NCBI RefSeq assembly: GCF_010974825.1
Contig: NZ_JAAILA010000003.1
Coordinates: forward strand, 248,001 to 312,000
Reading direction: 5' to 3'
Length of the DNA: 64,000 nt
Source: Aeromonas rivipollensis
GTDB taxonomy: Bacteria; Pseudomonadota; Gammaproteobacteria; Enterobacterales; Aeromonadaceae
Shown: piece by piece, positions 48,928 through 58,324 of the stretch
Layout of the letters: the number at the start of each line of letters is the position of its first letter
How positions within the stretch are numbered: the first letter of the stretch is position 1
Position numbers and translations under genes: made by a program
The notes under the pieces: model-generated
Databases searched by the model: none
What the model saw: only the letters and a program-made list of their open reading frames with translations
Told to the model about the DNA's origin: nothing

Positions 48928-48946
48928 GATAATGATAATCACTCTC
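48928..48946 (+). promoter_or_regulatory. Fur box upstream of the DAHP synthase gene
   Basis: GATAATGATAATCACTCTC matches about 15 of 19 positions of the Fur consensus, 99 bases before the ATG. Iron repression of an aromatic-pathway gene points to catechol synthesis. Confidence 0.82.
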
Positions 48947-49044
48947 AACAAAGATGATATGTCCTAGGCGCAGATCCCCTGAACCAGACACCCGAGCGTT
49001 ACGGGCCCATCGTCGACCCCATTTCCACAGCAAGGTAATCCCAG

Positions 49045-50151
49045 ATGGCTGTTTTGAATTCGGTAATGCGCGCCTTCGCGGTGGAGGCGCTCCCCACCCC
49101 TGCCGACCTGTTGGCACAGCACCCCTGCTTGGCCGATATGGCGCAGCATATTGACCAGCACCGCCACCAGGTGCGCCAGATCCTGAGCGGGGCGGACGAT
49201 CGCCTGCTGGTGGTGATAGGCCCCTGCTCCATCCATGATCCCGTCGCCGCCCTCGACTATGCGAAAAGGCTGGCACGGCTCGCCACCGAGTATCAGGAGA
49301 ACCTGCAGATAGTGATGCGCACCTATTTCGAAAAACCGCGCACCACTGTCGGCTGGAAGGGGCTGGTATTCGACCCTCATCTCGATGGCAGCAACGACAT
49401 CGGTCACGGGCTCCACCTGGCCCGTCAGCTGCTGCTCGACATCAACCGGCTGGGGCTGGCCACCGCCACCGAGTTCCTCGATACCACCAGCTTCCTCTAT
49501 CTGGCGGATCTCATCAGCTGGGGGGCGATCGGTGCCCGCACCACCGAATCCCAGGTACACAGGCAGCTGGCCTCGGCCCTGCCCTGCCCGGTCGGCTTCA
49601 AGAACGGCACAGACGGCAACATCCGGGTGGCCATCGATGCCATTTTGGCCAGCGAGGCCTCCCATCTGTTCACCGCCCCTGGCAGCCAGGGGGGCATGGT
49701 GGTGATCAAGAGCGAAGGCAATCCGGGCGGCCACATCATCTTGCGCGGCGGCACCCTGCCGAACTATCACCAGAGCGACGTGATGGATGCGGCCGAGCGC
49801 CTGGCGTGCCAGGGGCTCAACCCTCGGCTGATGGTGGATTGCAGCCACGGCAACAGCCAGAAGCTGCACCAGAACCAGCTCCTGGTCGCCGGGGAGCTCT
49901 GCCGCCAGTTGCGAGGCGGGAGCACTGCCGTTGCTGCCGTCATGGTCGAGAGCTTTCTGCAAGGGGGCAGCCAGAAACCGGCGCCACTGAGTGAGCTGCA
50001 ATATGGCTTGTCGGTCACCGATGCCTGCCTCGGCTGGGAAGAAAGTGAGACCCTGCTGGCCATGCTGGCCGATGGGGTCATGGCGCGCCGTCAATTTGCA
50101 CACAGTCGCTCCATTCCCCTTCGCAATGATCTCGGCCAGCCAGTCAGCTGA
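49045..50151 (+). CDS. 3-deoxy-7-phosphoheptulonate synthase, iron-regulated copy
   Basis: The 368-residue enzyme joins phosphoenolpyruvate and erythrose 4-phosphate, the first step to chorismate. It is a class I (AroF/AroG/AroH-type) enzyme: GPCSIHD, KPRTTVGWKG, GARTTESQVHR, FKNGTDG and DCSHGNS are present. The Fur box upstream, and the siderophore-interacting gene before it, suggest a dedicated isozyme feeding 2,3-dihydroxybenzoate synthesis under iron limitation. No isochorismate or DHB genes lie in the window. AAGG lies 11 bases upstream of the ATG. Confidence 0.9.
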   Translation: MAVLNSVMRAFAVEALPTPADLLAQHPCLADMAQHIDQHRHQVRQILSGADDRLLVVIGPCSIHDPVAALDYAKRLARLATEYQENLQIVMRTYFEKPRTTVGWKGLVFDPHLDGSNDIGHGLHLARQLLLDINRLGLATATEFLDTTSFLYLADLISWGAIGARTTESQVHRQLASALPCPVGFKNGTDGNIRVAIDAILASEASHLFTAPGSQGGMVVIKSEGNPGGHIILRGGTLPNYHQSDVMDAAERLACQGLNPRLMVDCSHGNSQKLHQNQLLVAGELCRQLRGGSTAVAAVMVESFLQGGSQKPAPLSELQYGLSVTDACLGWEESETLLAMLADGVMARRQFAHSRSIPLRNDLGQPVS

Positions 50152-50627
50152 CCTATTTCCTATTTATTCGCAGCGGGGTCGCCAGGCCCCTATTCAATCT
50201 CCAACCCGATAAATGACATTCACACATTGTCTGAACAGGGGTGTCAAATAGGGCAGTCACGGGGAAAGAAAAATAGTGCGAGAAGGACAAGCACTTCCCC
50301 ATTGATAGAAAAATGGGCGACCAGGCAAAGCGGGAGGCATGCCCGCAAATCCATCTATTTCATCCCACAGCGACGGGCCATTATTTGTCATCTTGTGTCA
50401 TCAGAGATAACAAACGGGCTGTATGAGTCCTCATTGTGTCACAGGGGAGGTCCGACAGCGATTGGCTTACCGCCAATGGATAGTTTTTATTGGCCCATGA
50501 TGGTCATGGCTATTGTGGACGGGCGACCCAAATTAGGTGGCTTCCTGGATGGGCAATAGATAGACAGGATCCTGAAAATAATAATGCCGCCCCTTGGGCG
50601 GCATTATTGACGACGCTATCCTGGCAA
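50152..50627. other. AT-richer intergenic space between the DAHP synthase gene and hns
   Basis: This 476-base space is lower in GC than its surroundings. It ends with the hns terminator. A 110-codon plus-strand frame at 50227-50559 would start at TTG, lacks a Shine-Dalgarno and has no recognisable pattern, so it is not called. No other gene or motif is recognised. Confidence 0.5.
50572..50608 (-). terminator. Terminator of hns
   Basis: A 13-bp perfect stem AATAATGCCGCCC/GGGCGGCATTATT with a three-base loop leads on the minus strand into ATTATTATTTTC. Confidence 0.9.
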
Positions 50628-51035
50628 TCAGATCAGGAAGTCGTTCAGATCCTTGCCCAGCGCAACTTGCTCGGCAATGGCTTTGGGCATGCGGCCCTGG
50701 CCGGTCCAGGTCTTCTCCTGGCCATCTTCCTGATACTTGTATTTGGCAGGGCGCGGAGCACGCTTGCTCTTGGTCGCGCCAGCAGCGGCCGGAGTGGCCA
50801 CGCTGCCGATCAGCTCGCGCGGATCTATGCCAGCCTGTTGCAGCATCTCGGTAAACTCGCTCAGCTTGCGCTGACGCTCTTCCTGCTCGGCCCGCTCTTG
50901 CTCTACGGACTCGGCACGCTCGTTATATACCAGATCAAACTTTTCTTTCGCTTCTTGCAGTTGCTCAAACGGCAGTTCACGAATAGCAGCGCGCAAGCTG
51001 CGAATGTTCAGCAGAACCTTCAGAAACTCGTTCAT
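50628..51035 (-). CDS. hns: Nucleoid protein H-NS
   Basis: H-NS coats AT-rich DNA and silences horizontally acquired genes. The 135-residue product has the N-terminal oligomerisation helices (SLRAAIRELPFEQLQEAKEKF), a charged coiled coil, an Ala/Lys-rich linker and the DNA-binding domain with the conserved TWTGQGRMPKAI loop. AGGAAG upstream of the ATG supports the start. The 393-base region upstream is AT-rich, as is usual for the autoregulated hns promoter. Confidence 0.95.
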   Translation of the reverse strand: MNEFLKVLLNIRSLRAAIRELPFEQLQEAKEKFDLVYNERAESVEQERAEQEERQRKLSEFTEMLQQAGIDPRELIGSVATPAAAGATKSKRAPRPAKYKYQEDGQEKTWTGQGRMPKAIAEQVALGKDLNDFLI

Positions 51036-51428
51036 TACTTCCTCACAGAATTATTTTTGTATGTCACAGGGATAACTCATTTTGAGAATAGCATGCCCAC
51101 TCGATAACAACATAATGATTTTATAGTGCCAGCGCTATTCCTGACAATCTCATGGTGATTATTCACTGTGGTTAATTCACATCAGGGATCTTATCGGATC
51201 ACCGCTCAACAGACATTATTTCTTCAACATGGGTTAATCGGTCCCACTTGCCCAGGTATTTGTCACAGAGATAAAAGGGGTGTCATCCAAACACCTGCAT
51301 TCATATATAACAAGCCATAGCGCAGCCCACAGCCGCCAGCACAGAATGTACAAATATTGGCCACCTCATTCTAAGGTCGAATGAAATGAGAGCGAGACCG
51401 GGCAGCACTCTGTATCCCTCTCCCTGAT
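51036..51428. promoter_or_regulatory. AT-rich hns promoter region
   Basis: This 393-base space between the convergently spaced hns start and the dsdC end is AT-rich and without a credible gene. It probably contains the hns promoter and H-NS binding sites for autoregulation (for example the stretch around 51060-51160), but no specific box can be assigned by eye. Confidence 0.4.
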
Positions 51429-52373
51429 TCAATCAATTTCCTTTGCCTGGGCGCTTATCCATTCGATGAATGCCTGGATCTTGGGGCACTGGCGATGGGG
51501 GAGCGTGGCCATGTAGTAGCGCTGATGGCAGCGGACCGCCTTGCCCGGGAAGGGCTCCACCAGTTCGTTGCGCTCCAGCCGCTGGCGCACCAGGTTCTTG
51601 CGGCCCATGGCCACGCCGGCGTGATTCATGGCGGCGATGATGGCGAGATCGGAGCGATCGAACCCCATGCTCGACTGGCAGCCATCGAGGGAGATCCCGG
51701 CCTGGCGAGCCCAGCTGCACCACTCGTCGGTGTCGGAGTCATATCCCCAGGCCTGCCTGTCGTGCAGCAGGCGGCAGTGGTTCAAGTTATCCGGGTTATC
51801 GAGCAACTGGTGCCGCTCGGCATATTCGGGGCTGCACACAGGCACCATGTATTCATCCATCAGCGGGTGGATGGCGAGCCGCTCCGGCACCTTGTCGTCG
51901 AAATAGATCGTCAGGTCGATGCCATAGCCGTGCAGGTTGACGTTCTCGTTGCCGGTCATGATGTTGAGATCGATCTGGGGATGCAGGCGGGAAAAATCCG
52001 CGAGCCGCGGCACCAGCCAGCACTGGGCGATGGAGGGGCGGGAATAGACGGTCAGGGAACCGGAGAGCTCCTGATTCTTGATCTCCAGGATCTCCTGATT
52101 GATGAACTCGAGCGACGACTTGAGTGCCCAGAAGACCCTTTGCCCCTCAGTCGTCAGCATCACCTTGCGGTGAAAGCGCTGGAACAGCTTGAAGCCGAGC
52201 TCCTCTTCCAGCGCACCTATCCGGTGGCTCACCGCGCTCGGGCTGAGCGCCAGCTCATCCGCCGCCAGGGCGAAGGAGCTGTGGCGGGCCGCAGCCTCGA
52301 AGGTGTGCAGCTTTGAGAGCTGATAGCCGCTCAGCAGCTTGTTTCTAGATACGTAGTTGTCTTCGGTATACAT
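51429..52373 (-). CDS. dsdC: LysR-type activator of D-serine genes
   Basis: The 314-residue LysR-family protein has the N-terminal winged helix (SSFALAADELALSPSAVSHRIGALEEELG) and an effector domain. It is divergent from dsdX and dsdA, the arrangement of the E. coli dsdCXA locus, where DsdC activates dsdXA in response to D-serine. The start is given as the first ATG; the internal LLSGYQLSKLHTFEAA region matches the usual DsdC N-terminus, so the true start may be there or upstream. Its regulation site should be in 52374-52603. Confidence 0.88.
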   Translation of the reverse strand: MYTEDNYVSRNKLLSGYQLSKLHTFEAAARHSSFALAADELALSPSAVSHRIGALEEELGFKLFQRFHRKVMLTTEGQRVFWALKSSLEFINQEILEIKNQELSGSLTVYSRPSIAQCWLVPRLADFSRLHPQIDLNIMTGNENVNLHGYGIDLTIYFDDKVPERLAIHPLMDEYMVPVCSPEYAERHQLLDNPDNLNHCRLLHDRQAWGYDSDTDEWCSWARQAGISLDGCQSSMGFDRSDLAIIAAMNHAGVAMGRKNLVRQRLERNELVEPFPGKAVRCHQRYYMATLPHRQCPKIQAFIEWISAQAKEID

Positions 52374-52603
52374 CCGCCTTCCCCATCACAGGCTCAACAT
52401 CGCCGTCATGATATCCCGGATGCCCCTATTTAGGATGACGTAACCGAACCCAAGTCACATAAATACCGCTAAATGTGATGAATGTGGCACCTTTGCATCA
52501 ACCCATCTCATCCAAGAGGCCATTTTCATCATTTGTCAGCCCGGCGCCCTTGCCGTTCAATAGGCCCATCATTCATCTCTTACCATCCTTGTCGAGGCGC
52601 AGT

Positions 52604-53941
52604 ATGAATTCTGAAGTGTGGGTCGTCGGTACCTTGCTGACTAGCATCATTCTGATTGTCTTCACCATAGTGAAGGGCAAGGTGCATCCTTTCCTCGCTC
52701 TGCTGCTGGCAAGCTTCTATGTCGGCACCATGATGGGGATGAACCCGGTCAAGATGGTCAATGCCATGGAAGAGGGCATAGGCGGCACCCTGGGCTTTCT
52801 CGCCGCCGTCATCGGTCTTGGCACCATACTCGGCAAGATGATGGAGGTGTCGGGGGCGGCGGAGCGCATAGGTCTCGCCCTGCAAAAGTGCCGCTGGCTC
52901 TCGCCCCAGGTCATCATGGTGCTGGTCGGTCTGGTGTGCGGCATCACGCTGTTTGTCGAAGTTGGTGTGGTGTTGCTGATCCCGCTCGCCTTCTCCATCG
53001 CCCGCAAGACCAAGACCTCGCTGCTGACCCTGGCCATTCCGCTCTGCACCGCCCTGATGGCCGTGCACTGCATAGTGCCCCCCCACCCCGCTGCGCTCTA
53101 TGTCACCAATCAGCTGGGTGCCGACATCGGCTCCGTCATCGTCTATGGCCTCGCGGTCGGGCTGTTTGCCTCCCTGGTGGGCGGCCCCCTGTTCCTGAAA
53201 CTGCTGGGCAAACGGGTGCCGTTCAAGGAGGTGCCCGCCGCCTTTGCCGACATCAGGGCCCGGGATGAGGCAAGCCTCCCAACCTTGAGCGCTTCGCTGT
53301 TCACCGTGCTGCTGCCCATCCTGCTGATGCTGGCCAAGACGGTGGCCGAGCTCAACATGGATCACGCAAGCCACCTCTACACAGTGCTGGAGTTTATCGG
53401 TAACCCCATCACCGCCATGTTCATCGCCGCCTTCACCGCCTACTACGTGCTGGGGATCCGTCAACGCATGAAGATGGAAGGGCTGCTGGACAAGACCGAA
53501 GAGTGCTTCTCCTCCATCGCCAACATCTTGCTCATCATAGGGGCGGGCGGCGCCTTCAACGGCGTGCTCAAGGCCAGCGGCCTGGGGGACAGCCTGGCGA
53601 CCATACTCTCCCAGCTGGACATGCACCCCATACTGCTCGCCTGGCTGGTGGCCATAGTGCTGCACGCCGCCGTGGGCTCCGCCACCGTCGCCATGATGGG
53701 GGCCACCGCCATCGTCTCCCCCATCATGGTGCACTACCCGAACATCAGCCCCGAGATCATGACCCTGGCCATCGGCTCAGGCGCCATCGGCTGCACCATG
53801 GTGACCGACTCCCTATTCTGGCTGGTCAAACAGTATTGCGGTGCCACCCTGAATGAAACGCTCAAGTACTACACCAGTGCCACCTTTGTCGCCTCCCTGA
53901 TGGCGCTGGCCGGTACCTTCCTGCTCTCCTATATCGTGTAA
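52604..53941 (+). CDS. dsdX: D-serine permease
   Basis: DsdX is a GntP-family proton symporter importing D-serine. The 445-residue product equals the E. coli protein in length, and has about 12-14 hydrophobic helices with [24 protein letters not shown] and [14 protein letters not shown]. The open frame extends upstream to 52475, but MNSEVWVVG at 52604 follows GAGG and is the natural start. It is 16 bases upstream of dsdA and probably forms an operon with it. Confidence 0.93.
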   Translation: MNSEVWVVGTLLTSIILIVFTIVKGKVHPFLALLLASFYVGTMMGMNPVKMVNAMEEGIGGTLGFLAAVIGLGTILGKMMEVSGAAERIGLALQKCRWLSPQVIMVLVGLVCGITLFVEVGVVLLIPLAFSIARKTKTSLLTLAIPLCTALMAVHCIVPPHPAALYVTNQLGADIGSVIVYGLAVGLFASLVGGPLFLKLLGKRVPFKEVPAAFADIRARDEASLPTLSASLFTVLLPILLMLAKTVAELNMDHASHLYTVLEFIGNPITAMFIAAFTAYYVLGIRQRMKMEGLLDKTEECFSSIANILLIIGAGGAFNGVLKASGLGDSLATILSQLDMHPILLAWLVAIVLHAAVGSATVAMMGATAIVSPIMVHYPNISPEIMTLAIGSGAIGCTMVTDSLFWLVKQYCGATLNETLKYYTSATFVASLMALAGTFLLSYIV

Positions 53942-53957
53942 AAGACAGAGACATCCC

Positions 53958-55289
53958 ATGAAAAACATCGACGTCCAACAGCTCATTACCCAATTCCCGC
54001 TGGTGCAATCCCTGATAGCACTCGAGCCTGTCACCTGGTTCAACCCCAATGCCACTACGCTGGCGGTCGGCCTGCCCTATGTGGGGCTCGATGGCAACGA
54101 TGTGGCGGATGCGTCGGCTCGCCTGGCCCGCTTCGCCCCCTATATGTGTGACGCCTTCCCCGAGACCCGTGTCAGCAAGGGCATTCTGGAGTCCGAGATA
54201 GCGGCCATCCCGGCGATGCAGGCAACGCTCAATGCGCGCTACGGCGTCGAGCTGACCGGCAAGTTGTTGCTTAAAAAAGACAGTCACCTGCCCATCTCCG
54301 GCTCCATCAAGGCCCGTGGCGGCATCTACGAGGTGCTGACCCATGCAGAGCAACTGGCGATCAAGGCCGGTCTGCTGCGCGAAGAAGATGACTATCGCAA
54401 GCTGTTCACGGACGAGTTCCGTCAGTTCTTCGGTCAGTACAGCATTGCGGTGGGTTCCACCGGCAACCTCGGCATGTCCATCGGCATCATGAGCGCCAAG
54501 CTCGGCTTCACCGTCACCGTCCACATGTCCGCCGATGCGCGGGAGTGGAAGAAGCGCAAGTTGCGCGAACACGGGGTGATCGTCGTGGAATATGCCGAAG
54601 ATTACGGGGTAGCTGTGGAGCAGGGGCGCAAGGAGGCCGAGCGCGATCCCAACTGCTTCTTCATCGACGACGAGAACTCCCGCACCCTGTTCCTCGGCTA
54701 CTCGGTGGCCGGTGAGCGGGTGAAAAAGCAGTTCGATGAGATGGGCATCAAGGTGGATGCCGAGCACCCGCTCTTCGTCTACCTGCCCTGCGGCGTCGGC
54801 GGTGGCCCGGGGGGCGTGGCATTTGGCCTCAAGCTCGCGTTCGGGGACAACGTCCACTGCTTCTTCGCAGAACCCACCCACTCTCCCTGCATGTTGCTCG
54901 GGGTCCACACCGGATTGCACGACGCTATTGCGGTGCAGGATCTGGGCATAGACAACCTCACCGCCGCCGATGGTCTGGCGGTGGGGCGTGCCTCCGGCTT
55001 CGTCGGCCGTGCCATGGAGCGGCTGCTCGATGGCTTCTATACCCTGAGCGATCAGGAGATGTATGACCTGCTGGGGCTGCTGGCCCGGGACGAGCAGATC
55101 CGCCTCGAACCCTCGGCCCTGGCCGGCATGCCGGGCCCCTGGCGGGTCAGCGCCGATGGCGACTGGCAGGCATCGCGCGATCTGGATGCCCGGTGCATGG
55201 CCCAGGCCACCCACCTGGTGTGGGCCACCGGCGGCGGCATGGTACCCGCCGAGGAGATGGCAAAATACCTCGCCACCGCCCAGCTCTGA
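53958..55289 (+). CDS. dsdA: D-serine dehydratase
   Basis: DsdA is a PLP enzyme that deaminates D-serine to pyruvate and ammonia, both a detoxification and a carbon source. The 443-residue product has the PLP lysine at residue 118 in SGSIKARGG, the phosphate loop [11 protein letters not shown] and [16 protein letters not shown]. Length and motif positions match E. coli DsdA (442 residues). It ends at a strong terminator. Confidence 0.97.
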   Translation: MKNIDVQQLITQFPLVQSLIALEPVTWFNPNATTLAVGLPYVGLDGNDVADASARLARFAPYMCDAFPETRVSKGILESEIAAIPAMQATLNARYGVELTGKLLLKKDSHLPISGSIKARGGIYEVLTHAEQLAIKAGLLREEDDYRKLFTDEFRQFFGQYSIAVGSTGNLGMSIGIMSAKLGFTVTVHMSADAREWKKRKLREHGVIVVEYAEDYGVAVEQGRKEAERDPNCFFIDDENSRTLFLGYSVAGERVKKQFDEMGIKVDAEHPLFVYLPCGVGGGPGGVAFGLKLAFGDNVHCFFAEPTHSPCMLLGVHTGLHDAIAVQDLGIDNLTAADGLAVGRASGFVGRAMERLLDGFYTLSDQEMYDLLGLLARDEQIRLEPSALAGMPGPWRVSADGDWQASRDLDARCMAQATHLVWATGGGMVPAEEMAKYLATAQL

Positions 55290-55303
55290 TCTTTTTTTCA
55301 ACC

Positions 55304-55331
55304 GAAAAACCCGCCACCCTGGCGGGTTTTT
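55304..55331 (+). terminator. Terminator of dsdXA
   Basis: AAAAACCCGCC pairs with GGCGGGTTTTT around a five-base loop. Confidence 0.93.
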
Positions 55332-55429
55332 CTCTTCTGGGATCAGCAAGATGGCATGCTCTTTGCCAAAGCTTTGCTACCCCCCGTGCCCCTCCCCTTG
55401 CCGTCAATCCCCCCAAGTTGGTTATTTTG

Positions 55430-55528
55430 TGATACGATAGAGGCCGTTTTTTGACATCTGCGCCCCGTTGTCGCCTTGATCCTGCAAGATCACCACCCAG
55501 TCCGGTGGGCACAACGAGCTTGGGCGCA
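55430..55528 (+). ncRNA. Candidate structured leader RNA before the 58-residue gene
   Basis: An extended -10 element TGATACGAT lies at 55430-55438. Downstream the sequence folds by hand into a closed structure: TGCGCCC (55459-55465) with GGGCGCA (55522-55528), inside it GTTGT (55467-55471) with ACAAC (55511-55515), and within that two adjacent hairpins, TGATC/GATCA (55477-55492) and CCACC/GGTGG (55493-55508). This is a three-way junction with 22 base pairs in 70 nt. It lies in the 325-base gap after dsdA, 87 bases before the small gene. It matches no riboswitch consensus I know. Confidence 0.45.
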
Positions 55529-55614
55529 GCACCACAAGTGACCCGGTTGAGTCAATGCTGGCGGCCTGTGCCGGCGAGCGACACCAGGGGCACCTTAGAT
55601 AAGGAGATCGGGCT

Positions 55615-55791
55615 ATGAAACAGTATCAAAGCTGGCTTGGACAATATCTGATGAGCCGTCGCGATGGCGATCACGCCATGGCTTCCGAACTCGCCAACTC
55701 CATCTGCGAGTTCTGGCAGGCGCAGGGGGATGAGGCCGAAAGCAGCAAATGGCAGCAGCTCTACCAGCAGCACGTGGAAAAGACCACCTGA
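55615..55791 (+). CDS. Small protein of unknown function (58 residues)
   Basis: The frame encodes MKQYQSWLGQYLMSRRDGD followed by a helical, Gln/Ala/Glu-rich segment ending QQHVEKTT. There is one Cys and no transmembrane segment or signal peptide. AAGGAG eight bases before the ATG gives strong support for translation, and a terminator follows 37 bases after the stop. A structured leader precedes it. I do not recognise the family; the composition suggests a soluble helical protein, perhaps binding another protein. Confidence 0.75.
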   Translation: MKQYQSWLGQYLMSRRDGDHAMASELANSICEFWQAQGDEAESSKWQQLYQQHVEKTT

Positions 55792-55827
55792 GGGCGGCAC
55801 CTTCAGGCTTTCTGGCCTGTCACCCAT

Positions 55828-55857
55828 AAAAAAACCGGCGCTCATGGCGCCGGTTTT
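55828..55857. terminator. Bidirectional terminator between the 58-residue gene and icd
   Basis: ACCGGCGC and GCGCCGGT pair around TCATG, flanked by an A-run and a T-run, so it serves both convergent genes. Confidence 0.92.
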
Positions 55858-55875
55858 GCTTTTTCGGATTTCCGA

Positions 55876-57129
55876 TCACATCTGGTCGACCATGTCCTGG
55901 GCGAACTGGGAGCAGGAGCGCAGGGTGGCGCCTTCCATCAGTCGCTCGAAGTCATAGGTGACTGTCTTGTTGGCGATGGCAGCTTCCATGCCCTTGACGA
56001 TGAGGTCGGCCGCTTCGGTCCAGCCCAGGTGGCGCAGCATCATCTCGGCGGAGAGGATGAGGGAACCCGGGTTCACCTTGTCCTGACCTGCGTACTTGGG
56101 CGCGGTGCCGTGAGTCGCCTCGAACAGCGCCACGCCGTCGCCGATGTTGGCGCCCGGGGCTATGCCGATACCACCGACCTGAGCGGCCAGGGCGTCGGAG
56201 ATGTAGTCACCGTTCAAGTTCATACAGGCGATGACGTCATACTCGGCCGGACGCAGCAGTATCTGTTGCAGGAAGGCATCGGCGATGACGTCCTTGACGA
56301 TGATGGTCTTGCCGGTCTTCGGGTTCTTGAAGGAGCACCAGGGGCCGCCGTCAATCAGCTGGGCATCATACTCTTTCTGGGCCAGGGCATAGCCCCAATC
56401 CTTGAAGGCACCTTCGGTGAACTTCATGATGTTGCCCTTGTGCACCAGAGTCACGGAGTCGCGATCGTTGTCGATGGCGTACTCGATGGCGGCACGGACC
56501 AGACGCTCGGTACCGGCCTTGGACATGGGCTTGATGCCGATGCCGCAGGACTCGGGGAAGCGGATCTTCTTCACGCCCATCTCGTTTTGCAGGAAAGCGA
56601 TGACCTTCTTGGCTTCATCGCTGTCCGCCTTCCACTCGATGCCGGCGTAGATGTCTTCGGCGTTCTCGCGGAAGATCACCATGTCGGTCAGCTCGGGGTG
56701 CTTGACCGGGCTCGGGGTCCCTTCGTAGTAACGGACCGGGCGCAGGCAGACATAGAGGTCCAGCTCCTGGCGCAGGGCCACGTTGAGGGAGCGAATACCG
56801 CCACCGACCGGGGTGGTCAGCGGGCCCTTGATGGCCACGCAGTATTCACGAATGAAATCCAGGGTTTCGGCCGGCAGCCAGGCACCTTCGCCATAGACAT
56901 GAGTCGATTTCTCGCCGGTATAAATCTCCATCCAGGCGATTTTGCGCTCGCCCTTGTAGGCTTTCTCGACCGCAGCGTTCACCACGTTCAGCATGGCCGG
57001 GGTCACGTCCACACCTATGCCATCCCCTTCGATAAACGGAATGATGGGGTTGTGGGGAACGTGCAGCTTGCCGCTGGCATCGACTGTGATTTTCTGACCC
57101 TGGGTCGGGATAACTACTTTGCTTTCCAT
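55876..57129 (-). CDS. icd: Isocitrate dehydrogenase (NADP-dependent)
   Basis: Icd converts isocitrate to 2-oxoglutarate with NADP in the TCA cycle. The 417-residue protein starts [13 protein letters not shown], close to the 416-residue E. coli enzyme. Ser114 in [12 protein letters not shown] corresponds to the serine phosphorylated by AceK, so control of flux to the glyoxylate bypass is likely retained. The second of two ATGs (57129) has the right distance from AGGAG; the first (57135) would abut it. Confidence 0.97.
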   Translation of the reverse strand: MESKVVIPTQGQKITVDASGKLHVPHNPIIPFIEGDGIGVDVTPAMLNVVNAAVEKAYKGERKIAWMEIYTGEKSTHVYGEGAWLPAETLDFIREYCVAIKGPLTTPVGGGIRSLNVALRQELDLYVCLRPVRYYEGTPSPVKHPELTDMVIFRENAEDIYAGIEWKADSDEAKKVIAFLQNEMGVKKIRFPESCGIGIKPMSKAGTERLVRAAIEYAIDNDRDSVTLVHKGNIMKFTEGAFKDWGYALAQKEYDAQLIDGGPWCSFKNPKTGKTIIVKDVIADAFLQQILLRPAEYDVIACMNLNGDYISDALAAQVGGIGIAPGANIGDGVALFEATHGTAPKYAGQDKVNPGSLILSAEMMLRHLGWTEAADLIVKGMEAAIANKTVTYDFERLMEGATLRSCSQFAQDMVDQM

Positions 57130-57319
57130 CGGCATCTCCTAACTTCCGTTTGTTATCAATCTGATCGTTGCGCGCGGCCATCTTAGCCCATCCATTTGCA
57201 TAATCAAATGGCGGGCGTGCATGTCCGACCATAGTCGGGGACTGGATCACAATGCGCCACTTCTGTCCGCGCCCCATGAGGCGCAAGCCCGTGCAGTTCC
57301 GCCATGGCGAGCGCCGCCG

Positions 57320-58195
57320 TCATGGCGTCAGGCTCTCGCTCTGCCCCTGGGGCTGGCTCAGGGCGCGGTACTGGGAGGGGGTCAGCCCTGTCTTTTGCTT
57401 GAACACCCGGCAGAAATAGTTCACATCGCTGTAACCACAGCGGCTGGCCACCTCTTCCAGCCGGAAGCGGTATTTTTTCAGCATGAACTTGGCCCGATCG
57501 ATGCGAACCCAGCTGATGTAGTCCGCCAGGCGCATGTGTCCCTGCTCGCGAAACAGGTGGGAGAGATGGCTGGCCGAGACGTTGAAGCGGTGGGCGATGG
57601 AGTCACGGGTGATGGGGCGGTGAAAGTTCTCCTGGATATAGATGCAGATGCCGTGAAACAGGTCAGCCCCTCTCGGCCGCTCGAAGGTGGACTCCGCCAG
57701 CAATTGACGGGCACTGGTGAGCAGCGCCTGCAACAGGTGGTTGTCGGTGGGGGAGCGACCCGGGTCTTCCACCAGCACGTTGAGTGCCGCCAGTATGTGT
57801 TCATTCACATGGCCGGCCCGGGCCATGATGCTGTGCTTTTGCACATCGAAGAAATCCGGGTCTTCCCGGCGCTTGCTCACCAGGCTGAAACCGAGCTGGC
57901 GCTTGCCAAACAGCAGGCTCAGCACAGAGCAGTCGGTGGTCCAGAGCGGCTTGTTCCAGCCGTTGGGGGGTATGTAGAGCGCCTGCCCCGGCAGCACGCT
58001 GACCTCCTGACAACCCGACTCCCTGTCCCAGATCTGGTTGAGGTATTCGCCGCTGAATACCAGCTCGAGGCGGGGAAAGTTGACCTGGTAGCTGAAGCCG
58101 GGTGGCACCCCCTGATCCTGGGCAAACCAGATCTGTTCGAAGGGAACCTGGTCGTGGAGGGCGCCGTCGAGCAGCTGGCTGAAGATGAGTGACAT
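57320..58195 (-). CDS. AraC-family regulator next to manA
   Basis: The 291-residue protein has an N-terminal effector domain of cupin type (VLPGQALYIPPNGWNKPLW) and two C-terminal helix-turn-helix motifs (DSIAHRFNVSASHLSHLFRE and EEVASRCGYSDVNYFCRVFKQ with the conserved GLTPSQYR). It is divergent from manA. In Vibrio cholerae an AraC regulator lies beside manA and a mannose PTS gene (VC1825-VC1827), so a role in mannose utilisation is inferred. The frame extends to 58237, but ATG 58195 starts the conserved part. Confidence 0.85.
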   Translation of the reverse strand: MSLIFSQLLDGALHDQVPFEQIWFAQDQGVPPGFSYQVNFPRLELVFSGEYLNQIWDRESGCQEVSVLPGQALYIPPNGWNKPLWTTDCSVLSLLFGKRQLGFSLVSKRREDPDFFDVQKHSIMARAGHVNEHILAALNVLVEDPGRSPTDNHLLQALLTSARQLLAESTFERPRGADLFHGICIYIQENFHRPITRDSIAHRFNVSASHLSHLFREQGHMRLADYISWVRIDRAKFMLKKYRFRLEEVASRCGYSDVNYFCRVFKQKTGLTPSQYRALSQPQGQSESLTP

Positions 58196-58324
58196 GATGA
58201 TCCCGATCAAGAGAGAGGCAAGCGATTGCGGCGGCAAAGGCCGCCCATGTTATAGTCCGGGCCGGACCGTCAATTCCACCCTTTTCTTCAAACCACTTTC
58301 TTCACGACAAATGAGGCGTCCCTT

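Noticed and set aside
50227-50559. 110-residue plus-strand frame upstream of hns
   Set aside because: It needs a TTG start without a Shine-Dalgarno, has no recognisable pattern and runs into the hns terminator region.
55459-55532. tRNA gene
   Set aside because: The 7-bp closing stem and a nearby CACCA resemble an acceptor end, but there is no T-loop TTCGA, no D-arm in place and the helices are nested wrongly.
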